A stretch of 64,000 nt of DNA from Pseudomonas triticifolii (GCF_014358015.1 NZ_JACONV010000005.1:62001-126000), one strand, 5' to 3'. Counted from the first letter of the stretch, positions 18,080 through 29,928 are shown. The notes: generated by a model from the sequence alone, not told the origin. Numbers and translations are program-made.

Positions 18080-18503
18080 TGTGGTCCCTTGTCTTCCATA
18101 TGATTGTGTTTTGTAAGGTTTGGCGTGCAATGACGCGTTGTCATTGCTGGGATATTACAAGTCAATCCATTGTTAAGATCAAGTCATGGGCAACTGTCCA
18201 GCTATGTTGCTTATTCGAAGTGATATTGTTACGTCTTATGTCACTCTGGAAGTGTTCGTTGTGGTGCTGAGCCCCGTATTTACAGGGTGAAACTAATTGT
18301 TGAGTCTTTTTCCGTGTTTCAAGGGCTGGATTTTATGTAGGACGTTAACTACAGTCCTTTCTGAAAATCAGGTAAAAATCGTGTGATCATCCTTATCCCA
18401 CTCTTGCGTAGGACATTTCATTCGAAGTTCTCATTCAAATCGCTCACGCGTTTGCGTGAGCGACTGCGAAGTCTGTATTCAAATGAGTGTTTTTTGGAGC
18501 GGT
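18080..18503. other. 424-bp AT-rich spacer with repeated TGTAGGAC motifs
   Basis: No gene seen. It contains the dyad TGTAG-GACGTTAA-CTACA (18336-18353), a further GTAGGACATTTC (18408-18419) and, next to the end of the 18504 gene, the hairpin at 18440-18463. The part nearest 18079 should hold the promoter of the 17552 gene. Composition is AT-rich like the spacers at 14876 and 19164. Confidence 0.45.
18440..18463 (-). terminator. Hairpin downstream of the 219-aa Ig-like gene
   Basis: CGCTCACGC-GTTT-GCGTGAGCG is a perfect 9-bp stem, followed on the minus strand by only a short ATTTG stretch, so it is a weak terminator at best. Confidence 0.45.
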
Positions 18504-19163
18504 TCAGCGTTGCATGGACAGTTCGACAAGTTGCGCCATGATCGAAACGTTGCCGGCCCGGTCGGTGACCTGATAGCTGAACGTGATGTGTTCGCTGTCC
18601 AGGCGGGTCAGGAAGTCGCGTTGGAAGGCGATCTGCACCGGCCGGTCGCTCAGGTCTTCGGGGGTAACGACGTGAGCGGGGCCGTCGATGCCGTTACAGA
18701 TCGTCTGGATGCGGTCGCCGGGCTGCATGTCTGCATAGCCGGGGATCGCGCCTTTGAGGACGTCACCGAAGTTGATCTGCGGGAAGATGATGGGGGCTAG
18801 CAAGATTGCGCCGGGGGCGGTGCGGTCGATTCGGATGGTTGTTGCGCGTGAATCATTCGCAACAGACCCAGGATATCCCACCCACCTATAATTGATTGTG
18901 TAGACACCGTCACTGATAAAGTGCTCCGGTTGCATACTCATGCTGAACGAAACCTCGCCTGGGGGGTTAGGGTCAGTAATGGTTTCTTCGATTCCAGTAG
19001 CAACATCGTTAATGATTAGCTCAGCCCGGTCGCCTTGGCGTATCAAGCCGTTTATGGTAAATCGCACCTCTATAGCCGACTGCAGGTCTTCTGTTTTTAT
19101 AAGCCCGTCATGATCGGCTGCTGGAATGGTTGGAGCCGCTAGCTCAATTTTTTTGATGTTCAT
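18504..19163 (-). CDS. Ig-like module protein, 219 aa (short paralogue of 11038/12995)
   Basis: Two-domain version of the neighbouring family. An N-terminal domain with VRFTINGLIRQGDRAELIIN (about 33-52) is followed by a module beginning IDRTAPGAILLAPIIFPQ and ending YQVTDRAGNVSIMAQ. This second part aligns with 135-250 of the 626-aa protein (IDKTPPGAPELAAIQFP ... FDRAGNASM). No signal peptide, no membrane helix, no C-terminal lectin-like domain. The start at 19163 has GGAGAAG upstream. It is a separate transcription unit with a 298-bp AT-rich upstream region containing TGTAGGGCATTTCCC on the minus strand. Confidence 0.7.
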   Translation of the reverse strand: MNIKKIELAAPTIPAADHDGLIKTEDLQSAIEVRFTINGLIRQGDRAELIINDVATGIEETITDPNPPGEVSFSMSMQPEHFISDGVYTINYRWVGYPGSVANDSRATTIRIDRTAPGAILLAPIIFPQINFGDVLKGAIPGYADMQPGDRIQTICNGIDGPAHVVTPEDLSDRPVQIAFQRDFLTRLDSEHITFSYQVTDRAGNVSIMAQLVELSMQR

Positions 19164-19409
19164 TATTCTTCTCCGAGTATTTAAGTAGGCGAGGTTTAAC
19201 GCCTGTTTGCCTTTTCTTTCCTGGGCAGTGTGCAGTGAGCTTTTAAAAGTGCTGCTGTGTACTGCTTGAACTTTACATAATCGGAAAAGAGTTTTGGTGT
19301 CAAATGCCTGATTGGCTTTTTTAATGGATGGGAAATGCCCTACATTAACCTCGGATGATGTTGTAAGAATTTTGGGTTATTGAGTGTGACTGGTTAAGCT
19401 GCACCCAAC

Positions 19410-19443
19410 AAAAAGCCCCGGCAAACCCAAGTTTGCCGAGGCT
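19410..19443 (-). terminator. Terminator of aer
   Basis: On the minus strand AGCCTCGGCAAAC/GTTTGCCGGGGCT pairs over 13 bp with one mismatch (G-T), followed by five T residues. It begins 19 nt after the aer stop codon. Confidence 0.85.
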
Positions 19444-19461
19444 CTTTCACACATCTTCTCC

Positions 19462-21027
19462 TTACCGATTAAACCGCTCCACCAACGAATATTGCGAATT
19501 GGCCGTATCCGTCAACTCCGCACTGAGTACCGCCGAGCGATGGGCTTCGTCCGATGTCTTGTCAGCCAGGCCGGCAATGTTCGCGATATTGCGGTTGATC
19601 TCTTCGGCCACCGAGCTCTGTTCTTCCGTGGCTGTGGCGATTTGAGTGGTCATGTCGGTGATGTTGGCCACAGCTTCGCTGATGCCGACCAGCGCCTGAT
19701 CGGCTTCCAGTACGCGTTCCACGCCTTCTTCGGCCTGACGTCGTCCGGCGTCCATGGTTTGGACGGCGTCGTTGGCGGTCTGCTGCAGTTTGGCGATCAG
19801 GCCGTGGATCTGCCCGGTGGATTCAGCTGTGCGTTGTGCCAGTTGGCGGACTTCGTCAGCAACCACGGCAAACCCACGGCCCATTTCTCCGGCACGTGCG
19901 GCTTCAATGGCTGCGTTGAGGGCCAGCAGGTTGGTCTGGTCGGCGATGCCTTTGATGACGTCAACCACGCCACCGATTTCATCGCTGTCCTTGGCCAGTT
20001 GCGTCACGGTCAGGCCGGTTTCGCCGACCGAAGTCGACAGGCGCTGGATGGCTTCACGGGTCTCGCCGGCTATGTCGCGGCCGCGACGCGTCAGTTCGTT
20101 GGCCTGTTGGGTGGCCTCGGCGGCGCGATTCACGTGGTTGGCGACTTCTTGAGTCGTGGCGGCCATTTGATTGATGGCGGCGGCCACCTGCTCGGTTTCC
20201 AGACGCTGACGCTCAAGGCCGGTCGAGCTGGCGTTGGCCAGTGAGTTGGACTGGCGCGCCTGATGGTTCAAGTGTTCGGCAGTGTCCTGCAGGCGCGTCA
20301 GGCAGGTTTTCATGCGCGCCTCCTGACTGAGGATCGACATCTCCAGACGCGCCTGCGGGCCACGGCTGTCTGTGTACATCTGCGCAATCAACGGGTCGGA
20401 GGTGGTCAGCTCGGCCAGGCGCAGCAGGCGCTTGGTGCCGCGTTGTTGCCACGACAGCCCCAGCAGGCCTAGCGGCACGGAGAGTGCGGCTGCCAAGGCA
20501 AAGCCCCAAGGTGAGTTCAGCCAGGTGCCGATGAGAAAACCCAACTGGCTGACGAGTATGAATGGCAGCCAGTCCTGCAGCACCGGTAGCCATTTATCAC
20601 GGCTCGGTACCGCGCTTTTACCTTGGTTGAGGCGTGTATAGAGCCCTTCGGCGCGGCGGATCTGTTCGGCGGTCGGCTTGATGCGCACGGACTCGAAACC
20701 CACCACCTGGCGGTTTTCCAGCATCGGCGTCACGTAGGCATTGACCCAGTAGTGATCGCCATTCTTGCAGCGGTTCTTGACGATACCCATCCACGGCTGA
20801 CCGGACTTGAGCGTCGTCCACATGTGTTCGAAAACAGCAGGCGGCACATCAGGGTGGCGCACAGTATTGTGCGGGGCGCCGACGAGTTCTTGTTCGCTGT
20901 ACCCACTGATGTCGACGAAGGCGTCGTTGCAGTAGGTGATGGTGCCGCGGGTGTCGGTCGTGGAAATCAGGCGTTGTTCGGCAGGAAAGGTCCGCTCACG
21001 TTGAGTGACTGGCTGGTTATTGCGCAT
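19462..21027 (-). CDS. aer: Aerotaxis receptor Aer (PAS domain methyl-accepting chemotaxis protein)
   Basis: Energy-taxis chemoreceptor of 521 aa. The N-terminal PAS domain (about 10-115; [48 protein letters not shown]) is the FAD-binding Aer type. A hydrophobic hairpin near 150-200 anchors it in the inner membrane without a periplasmic sensor domain. The C-terminal signalling domain has the highly conserved hairpin tip [20 protein letters not shown] followed by [20 protein letters not shown]. It is preceded by no cotranscribed partner. Its closeness to the cbb3 cluster and acnA matches P. aeruginosa gene order, and oxygen sensing fits oxygen-limited respiration. Confidence 0.93.
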   Translation of the reverse strand: MRNNQPVTQRERTFPAEQRLISTTDTRGTITYCNDAFVDISGYSEQELVGAPHNTVRHPDVPPAVFEHMWTTLKSGQPWMGIVKNRCKNGDHYWVNAYVTPMLENRQVVGFESVRIKPTAEQIRRAEGLYTRLNQGKSAVPSRDKWLPVLQDWLPFILVSQLGFLIGTWLNSPWGFALAAALSVPLGLLGLSWQQRGTKRLLRLAELTTSDPLIAQMYTDSRGPQARLEMSILSQEARMKTCLTRLQDTAEHLNHQARQSNSLANASSTGLERQRLETEQVAAAINQMAATTQEVANHVNRAAEATQQANELTRRGRDIAGETREAIQRLSTSVGETGLTVTQLAKDSDEIGGVVDVIKGIADQTNLLALNAAIEAARAGEMGRGFAVVADEVRQLAQRTAESTGQIHGLIAKLQQTANDAVQTMDAGRRQAEEGVERVLEADQALVGISEAVANITDMTTQIATATEEQSSVAEEINRNIANIAGLADKTSDEAHRSAVLSAELTDTANSQYSLVERFNR

Positions 21028-21125
21028 GGGATTTCGGTCCTTCGATCGATAAGACGTTGGCGTGTTATCGACCGGTAAGTCCGAAAATTGAATGGTGTTA
21101 TCAGCGAAGGGCTAATCCGGTGCAG

Positions 21126-21917
21126 CTACCGGCCCAGCATGGGGTAGGTAAACAGTCCGAAATGCACCAGATTCAGCCCGAAGTGGCTGATGACCGCAGC
21201 CGGCAGACCACCGAAACGGAAAGCCACCCCGTAACCGATGCCTGCCATGCCCGCGAGCAGAACCCACTCCCATCCGGCGCCCAAATGGGCAAGTCCGAAA
21301 AGGCAGGCCGTGATGGTAATCGCCAGTGGAGTCGCCATCCTTGCACAACCGAGCCATCGTTGCAGACCGCCTTGAAGATAGGCGCGGAAGAGCAGTTCTT
21401 CAGTCAGGGTCACCAGGAGCAGATTGTTTGCCCACCAGATCGTGCTTTGCGCAGGCCACTTTGGATTCCAGCCCATCATGCCCAGCAGAACAGCGGTCGT
21501 CATGCAGAAGGCCGATGTGACTACCAGTGCGAGAACGCCGACTTTAAGTGAGTGGGCAATGCGTGTGCTGACCAGAATCCAGGGGCAGGCCAGCAACAGC
21601 CAGAAGCCGATCAAAGGCTTGTCCAGATTCAAGTCCATCGTGAAGGCCGCTGCGTCAGGCGTAAACCGTACGGCATCTATGACAATGGCGTTATAAAAAC
21701 CCGGCAGAGCACCAACCGCCAAGGCAGTCCCAGTCATGATGAACAAACCATGACCCAGTATGCGAACGTAGCGAGGGCGTGCGTTCTGGACGCACACGCC
21801 GGCGATGATCAGCAGGCCCAAGCCCAGCGCCGCTGCAAGGGTGAGACTGCCATATGAGAGCGCCAGCCCGTACCCTATACCCAGAAGACTTAACACGAGC
21901 CAGTGCCGTGAGGCCAT
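21126..21917 (-). CDS. CPBP family intramembrane glutamic endopeptidase
   Basis: Membrane protein of 263 aa with about seven or eight helices, of the CAAX protease / bacteriocin-processing (CPBP, Abi) family. The active-site motifs are EELLFRAYLQG (Glu-Glu with Arg), FGLAHLGAG (His) and SHFGLNLVHF (His and Asn), in the usual order and spacing. Such enzymes cleave membrane or prenylated substrates; no substrate can be inferred here. It lies between aer and acnA on the same strand, with 98 nt to aer. The ATG at 21917 begins a plausible first helix. Confidence 0.85.
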   Translation of the reverse strand: MASRHWLVLSLLGIGYGLALSYGSLTLAAALGLGLLIIAGVCVQNARPRYVRILGHGLFIMTGTALAVGALPGFYNAIVIDAVRFTPDAAAFTMDLNLDKPLIGFWLLLACPWILVSTRIAHSLKVGVLALVVTSAFCMTTAVLLGMMGWNPKWPAQSTIWWANNLLLVTLTEELLFRAYLQGGLQRWLGCARMATPLAITITACLFGLAHLGAGWEWVLLAGMAGIGYGVAFRFGGLPAAVISHFGLNLVHFGLFTYPMLGR

Positions 21918-21978
21918 GGGAGGAGTCCCGATAAATGAAATCGGTGATTCTACAGCGCTCCAAAGGCCATGGATTGCC

Positions 21979-22011
21979 TAAAGAAGGCACCTGGGATATC
22001 CCAGGTGCCTT
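21979..22011 (-). terminator. Terminator of acnA
   Basis: Long palindrome AAGGCACCTGGGATATCCCAGGTGCCTT without a distinct loop; on the minus strand it runs into TTCTTT. It lies 9 nt after the acnA stop. Confidence 0.75.
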
Positions 22012-22019
22012 CGCGGCTA

Positions 22020-24764
<2,745 letters not shown>

Positions 24765-24952
24765 GAACGGCTCCTTGTAGAATAATCTGTGAGCGACAAC
24801 GCGCGAGTCCGGATGCATCAGGTCGTGGACGTCACGTCAGGCTTCAAGCTTAGTGGACTGTCGGCCCGCGCCAGTGGTTCCTGATTCCGTTATCATGCGC
24901 GGCTTTGAAGTCCGCCGGGTTACGCCCGAGTGTCTGTTGCCCTGGAGTCACC

Positions 24953-26035
24953 ATGAATACGCTGTTTATGCATTGCCGGCCCGGTTTCGAAAGCGAGGTT
25001 TGCTCGGAGATCGCCGACCATGCTGCACGCCTGGACATTGCGGGCTACGCCAAGGCGCGGCCCAACACCGCTTGCGCCGAGTTCATCTGCAGCGAGCCCG
25101 ATGGCGCCGAGCGCATGATGAATGGCCAGCGTTTCGATCAACTGATTTTCCCTCGGCAGTGGGCGCGCGGCCTGTTTCTCGATCTGCCGGAGACCGATCG
25201 CATCAGCGTAATCCTCGGCCAAATGGCTGATTTTCCGGTGTGCGGCAGCCTGTGGCTGGAAGTCGTGGACACCAACGACGGCAAGGAACTGTCGAATTTC
25301 TGCAAGAAGTTCGAAGCGCCGCTGCGCAAGGCCCTGTCTCAGGCCGGCAAGCTGATCGACGATCCGCGCAAGCCGCGTCTGCTGCTGACCTTCAAAAGCG
25401 GTCGCGAGGTGTTTCTGGGGCTGGCCGACGCGGGCAATTCGGCGATGTGGCCGATGGGCATTCCGCGCTTGAAGTTTCCTCGCGAGTCGCCCAGCCGCTC
25501 GACATTGAAGCTGGAGGAAGCCTGGCATCACTTCATTCCTCGGGATCAATGGGATGAGCGTCTCTCGGGCGACATGACCGGTGTGGATCTGGGCGCTGCG
25601 CCTGGTGGATGGACGTATCAATTGGTGCGACGCGGCATGCTGGTCACGGCCATTGATAACGGTCCGATGGCCGAAAGCCTGATGGACACCGGGCTGGTCC
25701 AGCACCTGATGGCTGACGGCTTTACCTACAAGCCTCGTCAGCCAGTGGACTGGATGGTGTGTGACATCGTCGAAAAGCCCGCGCGCAATGCGGCGCTGCT
25801 GGAAACCTGGCTGGGTGAAGGTTTGTGCCGCGAAGCGGTGGTCAACCTCAAGCTGCCGATGAAACAGCGCTACGCTGAAGTGCGTCGTCTGCTCGACCGG
25901 ATCGAGGAAGGCTTCAAGGAACGGGGTGTGCGTGTGTCGATCGGGTGCAAGCAGCTCTATCACGATCGTGAGGAAGTCACCTGCCACTTGCGCCGGCTGG
26001 ATGTTGCCAAGACCGCACGCCCGCGCAAGGGCTGA
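24953..26035 (+). CDS. rlmM: 23S rRNA (cytidine(2498)-2'-O)-methyltransferase RlmM
   Basis: SAM-dependent methyltransferase of 360 aa that modifies C2498 of 23S rRNA. An N-terminal THUMP-like region (residues 1-170) precedes the Rossmann-type methyltransferase core with the SAM loop VDLGAAPGGWTYQL (about 203-216). Asp in DWMVCDIVEKPA and the lysines in NLKLPMKQRY complete the RrmJ/FtsJ-type active site. ATG 24953 (MNTLFMHCRPGFE) matches the family N-terminus and has a TGGAG ribosome site; an earlier in-frame ATG at 24905 is not used. tusA follows 50 nt downstream. Confidence 0.95.
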   Translation: MNTLFMHCRPGFESEVCSEIADHAARLDIAGYAKARPNTACAEFICSEPDGAERMMNGQRFDQLIFPRQWARGLFLDLPETDRISVILGQMADFPVCGSLWLEVVDTNDGKELSNFCKKFEAPLRKALSQAGKLIDDPRKPRLLLTFKSGREVFLGLADAGNSAMWPMGIPRLKFPRESPSRSTLKLEEAWHHFIPRDQWDERLSGDMTGVDLGAAPGGWTYQLVRRGMLVTAIDNGPMAESLMDTGLVQHLMADGFTYKPRQPVDWMVCDIVEKPARNAALLETWLGEGLCREAVVNLKLPMKQRYAEVRRLLDRIEEGFKERGVRVSIGCKQLYHDREEVTCHLRRLDVAKTARPRKG

Positions 26036-26085
26036 CTTGAGCGTGTGAATTAAGCGACAATGGCCACCCGTTTCTGGAGCACCCC

Positions 26086-26340
26086 ATGTCTGACCCCATC
26101 GAAAGCCTCACCGTTGACGCCGTTCTGGATGCCAGCGGGCTATTCTGTCCGGAACCTGTGATGATGCTGCACCAGAAAGTGCGGGATTTGCCGGCCGGCG
26201 GGTTGCTCAAAGTGATTGCCACCGACCCGTCGACCACCCGCGACATTCCCAAGTTCTGCGTTTTCCTCGGCCATGAACTGATCGAGCAGCAGGCCGGTGA
26301 AGGGACTTTTCTGTACTGGATCCGCAAGAAGCTGGACTGA
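26086..26340 (+). CDS. tusA: Sulfurtransferase TusA
   Basis: Small sulfur carrier of 84 aa. The signature [19 protein letters not shown] (about 14-32) contains the catalytic Cys in the CPxP motif. TusA takes sulfur from IscS and passes it on for 2-thiouridine formation in tRNA and for molybdenum cofactor synthesis. Length and motif are typical. It lies between rlmM and pdxB on the same strand, probably in one transcript with rlmM. Confidence 0.93.
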   Translation: MSDPIESLTVDAVLDASGLFCPEPVMMLHQKVRDLPAGGLLKVIATDPSTTRDIPKFCVFLGHELIEQQAGEGTFLYWIRKKLD

Positions 26341-26409
26341 TCATTTTCGCTGACTCTCGCCCTTGCTCGCGCTGAACAGGGGTCATTCCCCGCCCTCAGA
26401 GAGAACTCC

Positions 26410-27552
26410 ATGCGCATTGTCGCTGACGAAAACATTCCGCTGCTCGATGCTTTTTTTGCCCATTTTGGCGAGATTCGTCGGTTGCCGGGCCGCTCCATCG
26501 ATCGCGCTGCCATCGCTGACGCCGACATCCTGCTGGTGCGCTCCGTGACGCCCGTCACCCGAGAGCTGCTGGAAGGCAGTGCGGTGCGTTTCGTCGGCAC
26601 CTGCACCATCGGCACTGATCATATGGATCTGGCGTACTTTCTTGAAGCCGGAATCCGATGGTCCAGCGCGCCGGGCTGTAACGCTCGCGGTGTCGTTGAC
26701 TACGTGCTGGGCAGCCTGCTGACGCTGGCCGAGATCGAAGGCGTTGACCTGGCGCAGCGCACCTATGGCGTGGTCGGCGCCGGACAGGTGGGCGGTCGGC
26801 TGGTCAAGGTGCTCAAAGCGCTTGGATGGAATGTACTGGTCTGCGACCCGCCGCGGCAGGCGATGGAGTCCGGTGATTTCGTCAGCCTCGATGAAATCAT
26901 GCAGCGCTGCGACGTGATCAGTCTGCACACGCCGCTTACCCGGGACGGCAATCTGCCAACCTGGCACGTGTTCGACAAGCAGCGTCTTGAACAGCTCAGG
27001 CAGGGCGCGTGGTTGATCAACGCGAGCCGAGGTGCGGTGGTCGATAACGCGGCGTTGCATGACGTACTGATGGCGCGCGAAGATTTGCAGGCCGTGCTCG
27101 ATGTGTGGGAAGGGGAGCCGCAGGTAAATGTTGCCCTTGCCGACCTTTGCGTGATCGCCACCCCGCACATCGCCGGTTACAGCCTGGATGGCAGGCAGCG
27201 TGGCACGGCGCAGATCTATCAGGCGCTGTGCACGTTTCTTGACCAGCCTGCCTCGATCCGTCTGGAGGATTTGTTACCCCGGCCGTGGCTGGCTCAGGTC
27301 AGTCTCGATGAGCAGACCGATCCGGTGTGGGCTTTGAACATGGTGTGCCGCGGTGTCTACGACCCGCGTAGGGATGATGCCGATTTCAGACGTAGCCTCA
27401 TGGGCGATACGGCCAGCCAGCGTCTGGCCTTCGACGCGCTGCGCAAGCATTATCCGCCGCGTCGGGAAATCGAAGGTTTGACGGTCCGACTGGAAGGGCA
27501 GTCCGAGGCGCTCAGACGTCTGGTTCTTGCGCTGGGGGCCGTGCCGGTCTGA
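26410..27552 (+). CDS. pdxB: Erythronate-4-phosphate dehydrogenase PdxB
   Basis: NAD-dependent D-2-hydroxyacid dehydrogenase of 380 aa, second step of DXP-dependent pyridoxal phosphate synthesis. The nucleotide-binding loop is [12 protein letters not shown] (about 119-130). Catalytic Arg, Glu and His lie in [19 protein letters not shown] and [12 protein letters not shown]. The C-terminal ~90 residues ([23 protein letters not shown]) are the PdxB dimerisation extension, which separates it from serA-type enzymes. The start has GAGAGAA upstream. Confidence 0.96.
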   Translation: MRIVADENIPLLDAFFAHFGEIRRLPGRSIDRAAIADADILLVRSVTPVTRELLEGSAVRFVGTCTIGTDHMDLAYFLEAGIRWSSAPGCNARGVVDYVLGSLLTLAEIEGVDLAQRTYGVVGAGQVGGRLVKVLKALGWNVLVCDPPRQAMESGDFVSLDEIMQRCDVISLHTPLTRDGNLPTWHVFDKQRLEQLRQGAWLINASRGAVVDNAALHDVLMAREDLQAVLDVWEGEPQVNVALADLCVIATPHIAGYSLDGRQRGTAQIYQALCTFLDQPASIRLEDLLPRPWLAQVSLDEQTDPVWALNMVCRGVYDPRRDDADFRRSLMGDTASQRLAFDALRKHYPPRREIEGLTVRLEGQSEALRRLVLALGAVPV

Positions 27553-27598
27553 ACCCATGCAGGCACCGTGCGGTGCGCCAGGTCCTGGGCTGCCACAT

Positions 27599-27625
27599 AA
27601 AAAACCCGACGCTGAGGTCGGGTTT
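27599..27625 (-). terminator. Terminator of the short 58-aa gene, possibly also acting on pdxB
   Basis: AAACCCGAC-CTCAGC-GTCGGGTTT followed on the minus strand by TTT. The plus strand has GGTTT after the stem, so it may also act on pdxB transcripts. It sits between the two converging genes. Confidence 0.8.
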
Positions 27626-27643
27626 CAAGGCATTCAGTGTTCG

Positions 27644-27820
27644 TCAGTCTTGTTTTTCAGGCTTGACCCAGAGTTGGTCGCACGCCTTGCAGGCGGCCTG
27701 GACCATTTCTTCGGTAATCACCACTTCGCGCCCATCCTGATCAAGAATCGCACCGCCAACGGGCAGGTTGGGGGTGGCGCGAACGACGGTCACTTCGTTG
27801 CTGCTGTCTTGCAGGCTCAT
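27644..27820 (-). CDS. Short conserved protein, 58 aa, resembling Pseudomonas PA1571-type proteins
   Basis: Reads MSLQDSSNEVTVVRATPNLP at the start, then a small domain with GGAILDQDGREVVITEEMV and a single CxxC (CKACDQLW, residues 44-47 region). It ends in a charged tail. ATG 27820 has AGGAG 8 nt upstream and the stop is TGA at 27646-27644, with a good terminator 19 nt on. Codon use is normal for the region, so the gene is credible despite its length. The CxxC suggests metal or redox binding; no function is known to me. The PA1571 link is from memory. Confidence 0.7.
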   Translation of the reverse strand: MSLQDSSNEVTVVRATPNLPVGGAILDQDGREVVITEEMVQAACKACDQLWVKPEKQD

Positions 27821-28127
27821 GGTGTGTCTCCTTTCATCAGGTTTCAGCGTTTAAAGTTAGCCGCGCTTGATGACCGCTCCATGACACAGGGCGACCGTTC
27901 AGGCGCTGACTCAGTCCAACAGAATTGATATCGATCTGCCAGCCTTCGTTGAGATCAATCTTTCACAGGGCAGTTGTAACGCCGCCTCTGCACATGACCT
28001 GTAGAACATGACCCGCGAGGCGGCGCGCAAGTTCAGCGCAGTTGCGTGCTGTGCGCCGAAGCGTCGCAAGCCTGATAGGTGTAGGCTGGCGATTCTTTCA
28101 TCCCGACATCCAGGCAGGTCCGGCTTC
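27821..28127. other. 307-bp intergenic region before the ABC exporter gene
   Basis: No gene supported. It contains two long-range inverted repeats: ATTGATATC ... GAGATCAAT (about 27923-27960), and CGCCGCCTC ... GAGGCGGCG flanking about 26 nt (about 27980-28023). These could fold in the leader of the 28128 gene. Confidence 0.35.
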
Positions 28128-29906
28128 ATGATTTCAGTGATTTCCCGTCGTCAGCGCCAGGCAATTCGCTTGGCCCTGGGGTTCATCGCGCCTTACCGGT
28201 GGCAGGCGTTTGGCGCGTTGCTCGCCTTGATCGTTACGGCAGGCATCACGCTTTCCATGGGCCAAGGGATCAAGTTGATGGTCGATCAGGGTTTCATGAC
28301 CCGCTCGGCCGCGCTGCTCGAACGCTCCATCGGTCTGTTCATGGTCCTGACCGTTTGCCTGGCCATCGGCACCTTTACGCGTTTTTATCTGGTGTCCTGG
28401 ATCGGCGAGCGTGTGGTGGCAGATCTTCGCAAGCGCGTCTTCGACCACCTCATCGAGCTGCACCCAGGCTTCTACGAAAACAATCGCAGTTCTGAAATCC
28501 AGTCGCGACTGACTGCAGACACCACCCTGTTGCAGTCAGTCATCGGTTCGTCCCTGTCGATGTTCCTGCGTAACGCGCTGATGGTGGTCGGCGGCATCAT
28601 CCTGCTGTTCATCACCAACCCCAAGCTCACCAGCATTGTGGTGATCGCGCTGCCGTTGATCATCGCGCCGATTCTCATGTTCGGACGGCGTGTGCGCAGC
28701 CTGTCGCGTGAAAGCCAGGATCGGGTGGCGGACGTCGGCAGTTATGTGGCCGAAGCGTTGGGGCAGATCAAGACGGTTCAGGCCTATAACCATCAGCAGC
28801 AGGACAAACAGCGGTTTTCCCGAACGGCCGAACAGGCGTTCGACACTGCGCGCAAACGCATCCTGCAGCGCTCCTGGCTGATCACCTTGGTGATTGTGCT
28901 GGTGCTGGGTGCCGTGGCGATCATGCTCTGGGTCGGCGGGATGGACGTGATCAATGGCCGGATCTCCAGTGGCGAACTGGCCGCGTTTGTGTTCTATGCG
29001 CTGGTAGTGGGTATGGCATTCGGCACGTTGAGCGAAGTGATCGGCGAGTTGCAGCGTGCTGCGGGCGCGGCCGAGCGCATTGGCGAGTTGCTTCAGTCGC
29101 GTAGCGAAATCACGGCACCCGTCGAGGGTCTGCAACGCTTACCGGAACGCGTGACAGGACGCCTTGCGCTGGAAAACGTCAGTTTTGCCTATCCGTCCCG
29201 ACCCGAGCGCAAGGCGGTCGATAACCTGACGCTGACCATCAATGCGGGCGAGACACTGGCATTGGTCGGCCCGTCAGGGGCTGGCAAGTCAACGTTGTTC
29301 GACCTGCTGCTCAGATTTTACGACCCTCAGCAGGGCCGCCTGCTTCTGGAAGGTTTGCCGCTCAATCAACTGGATCCGGCTGACTTGCGTCGCTGCTTTG
29401 CGTTCGTCTCACAAACGCCGGCGCTGTTTTTTGGCAGCATCGAGGACAATATTCGTTACGGCAATGCCGCAGCGACCCGGGATCAGGTGCAGGCGGCTGC
29501 CCGTATCGCCCACGCTCATGAGTTCATCATGGACATGGCCCAAGGCTACGAGACCCATCTTGGTGACGGAGGTCTGGGGTTGTCCGGCGGTCAGCGCCAG
29601 CGTCTGGCTATCGCCCGTGCGCTGTTGGTCGACGCGCCCATCCTGTTGCTGGATGAGGCCACCAGTGCGTTGGATGCACAGAGCGAACACCTGATTCAAC
29701 AGGCGCTGCCCAGCCTGATGAAAGGCCGTACCACGCTGGTCATTGCCCACCGATTGGCCACCGTGCAGAACGCGGATCGCATTGCGGTGATGGACAAAGG
29801 GCATCTGGTGGCGGTCGGCACGCACAAGCAACTGATCGCCAGTAACCCGTTGTACGCGAGACTGGCAGCGTTGCAGTTCAATGTCGGAATGGATGAGGCA
29901 GGGTAG
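28128..29906 (+). CDS. ABC transporter, fused transmembrane and ATPase domains (MsbA-like)
   Basis: Half-transporter exporter of 592 aa. Residues 1-320 hold six membrane helices of the ABC type 1 exporter fold. The ATPase domain follows with Walker A GPSGAGKST, signature LSGGQRQR, Walker B ILLLDEATSALD and the switch His in VIAHRLATV. It works as a homodimer in the inner membrane. It resembles MsbA and the ABCB/HlyB-like exporters often annotated as lipid or multidrug exporters; the substrate is not known. ATG 28128 (MISVISRRQRQ) is chosen over 28008, which would add 40 Arg/Cys-rich residues untypical of the family. Confidence 0.88.
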   Translation: MISVISRRQRQAIRLALGFIAPYRWQAFGALLALIVTAGITLSMGQGIKLMVDQGFMTRSAALLERSIGLFMVLTVCLAIGTFTRFYLVSWIGERVVADLRKRVFDHLIELHPGFYENNRSSEIQSRLTADTTLLQSVIGSSLSMFLRNALMVVGGIILLFITNPKLTSIVVIALPLIIAPILMFGRRVRSLSRESQDRVADVGSYVAEALGQIKTVQAYNHQQQDKQRFSRTAEQAFDTARKRILQRSWLITLVIVLVLGAVAIMLWVGGMDVINGRISSGELAAFVFYALVVGMAFGTLSEVIGELQRAAGAAERIGELLQSRSEITAPVEGLQRLPERVTGRLALENVSFAYPSRPERKAVDNLTLTINAGETLALVGPSGAGKSTLFDLLLRFYDPQQGRLLLEGLPLNQLDPADLRRCFAFVSQTPALFFGSIEDNIRYGNAAATRDQVQAAARIAHAHEFIMDMAQGYETHLGDGGLGLSGGQRQRLAIARALLVDAPILLLDEATSALDAQSEHLIQQALPSLMKGRTTLVIAHRLATVQNADRIAVMDKGHLVAVGTHKQLIASNPLYARLAALQFNVGMDEAG

Positions 29907-29928
29907 GGCTTTGCACCGTGATGCAAAC

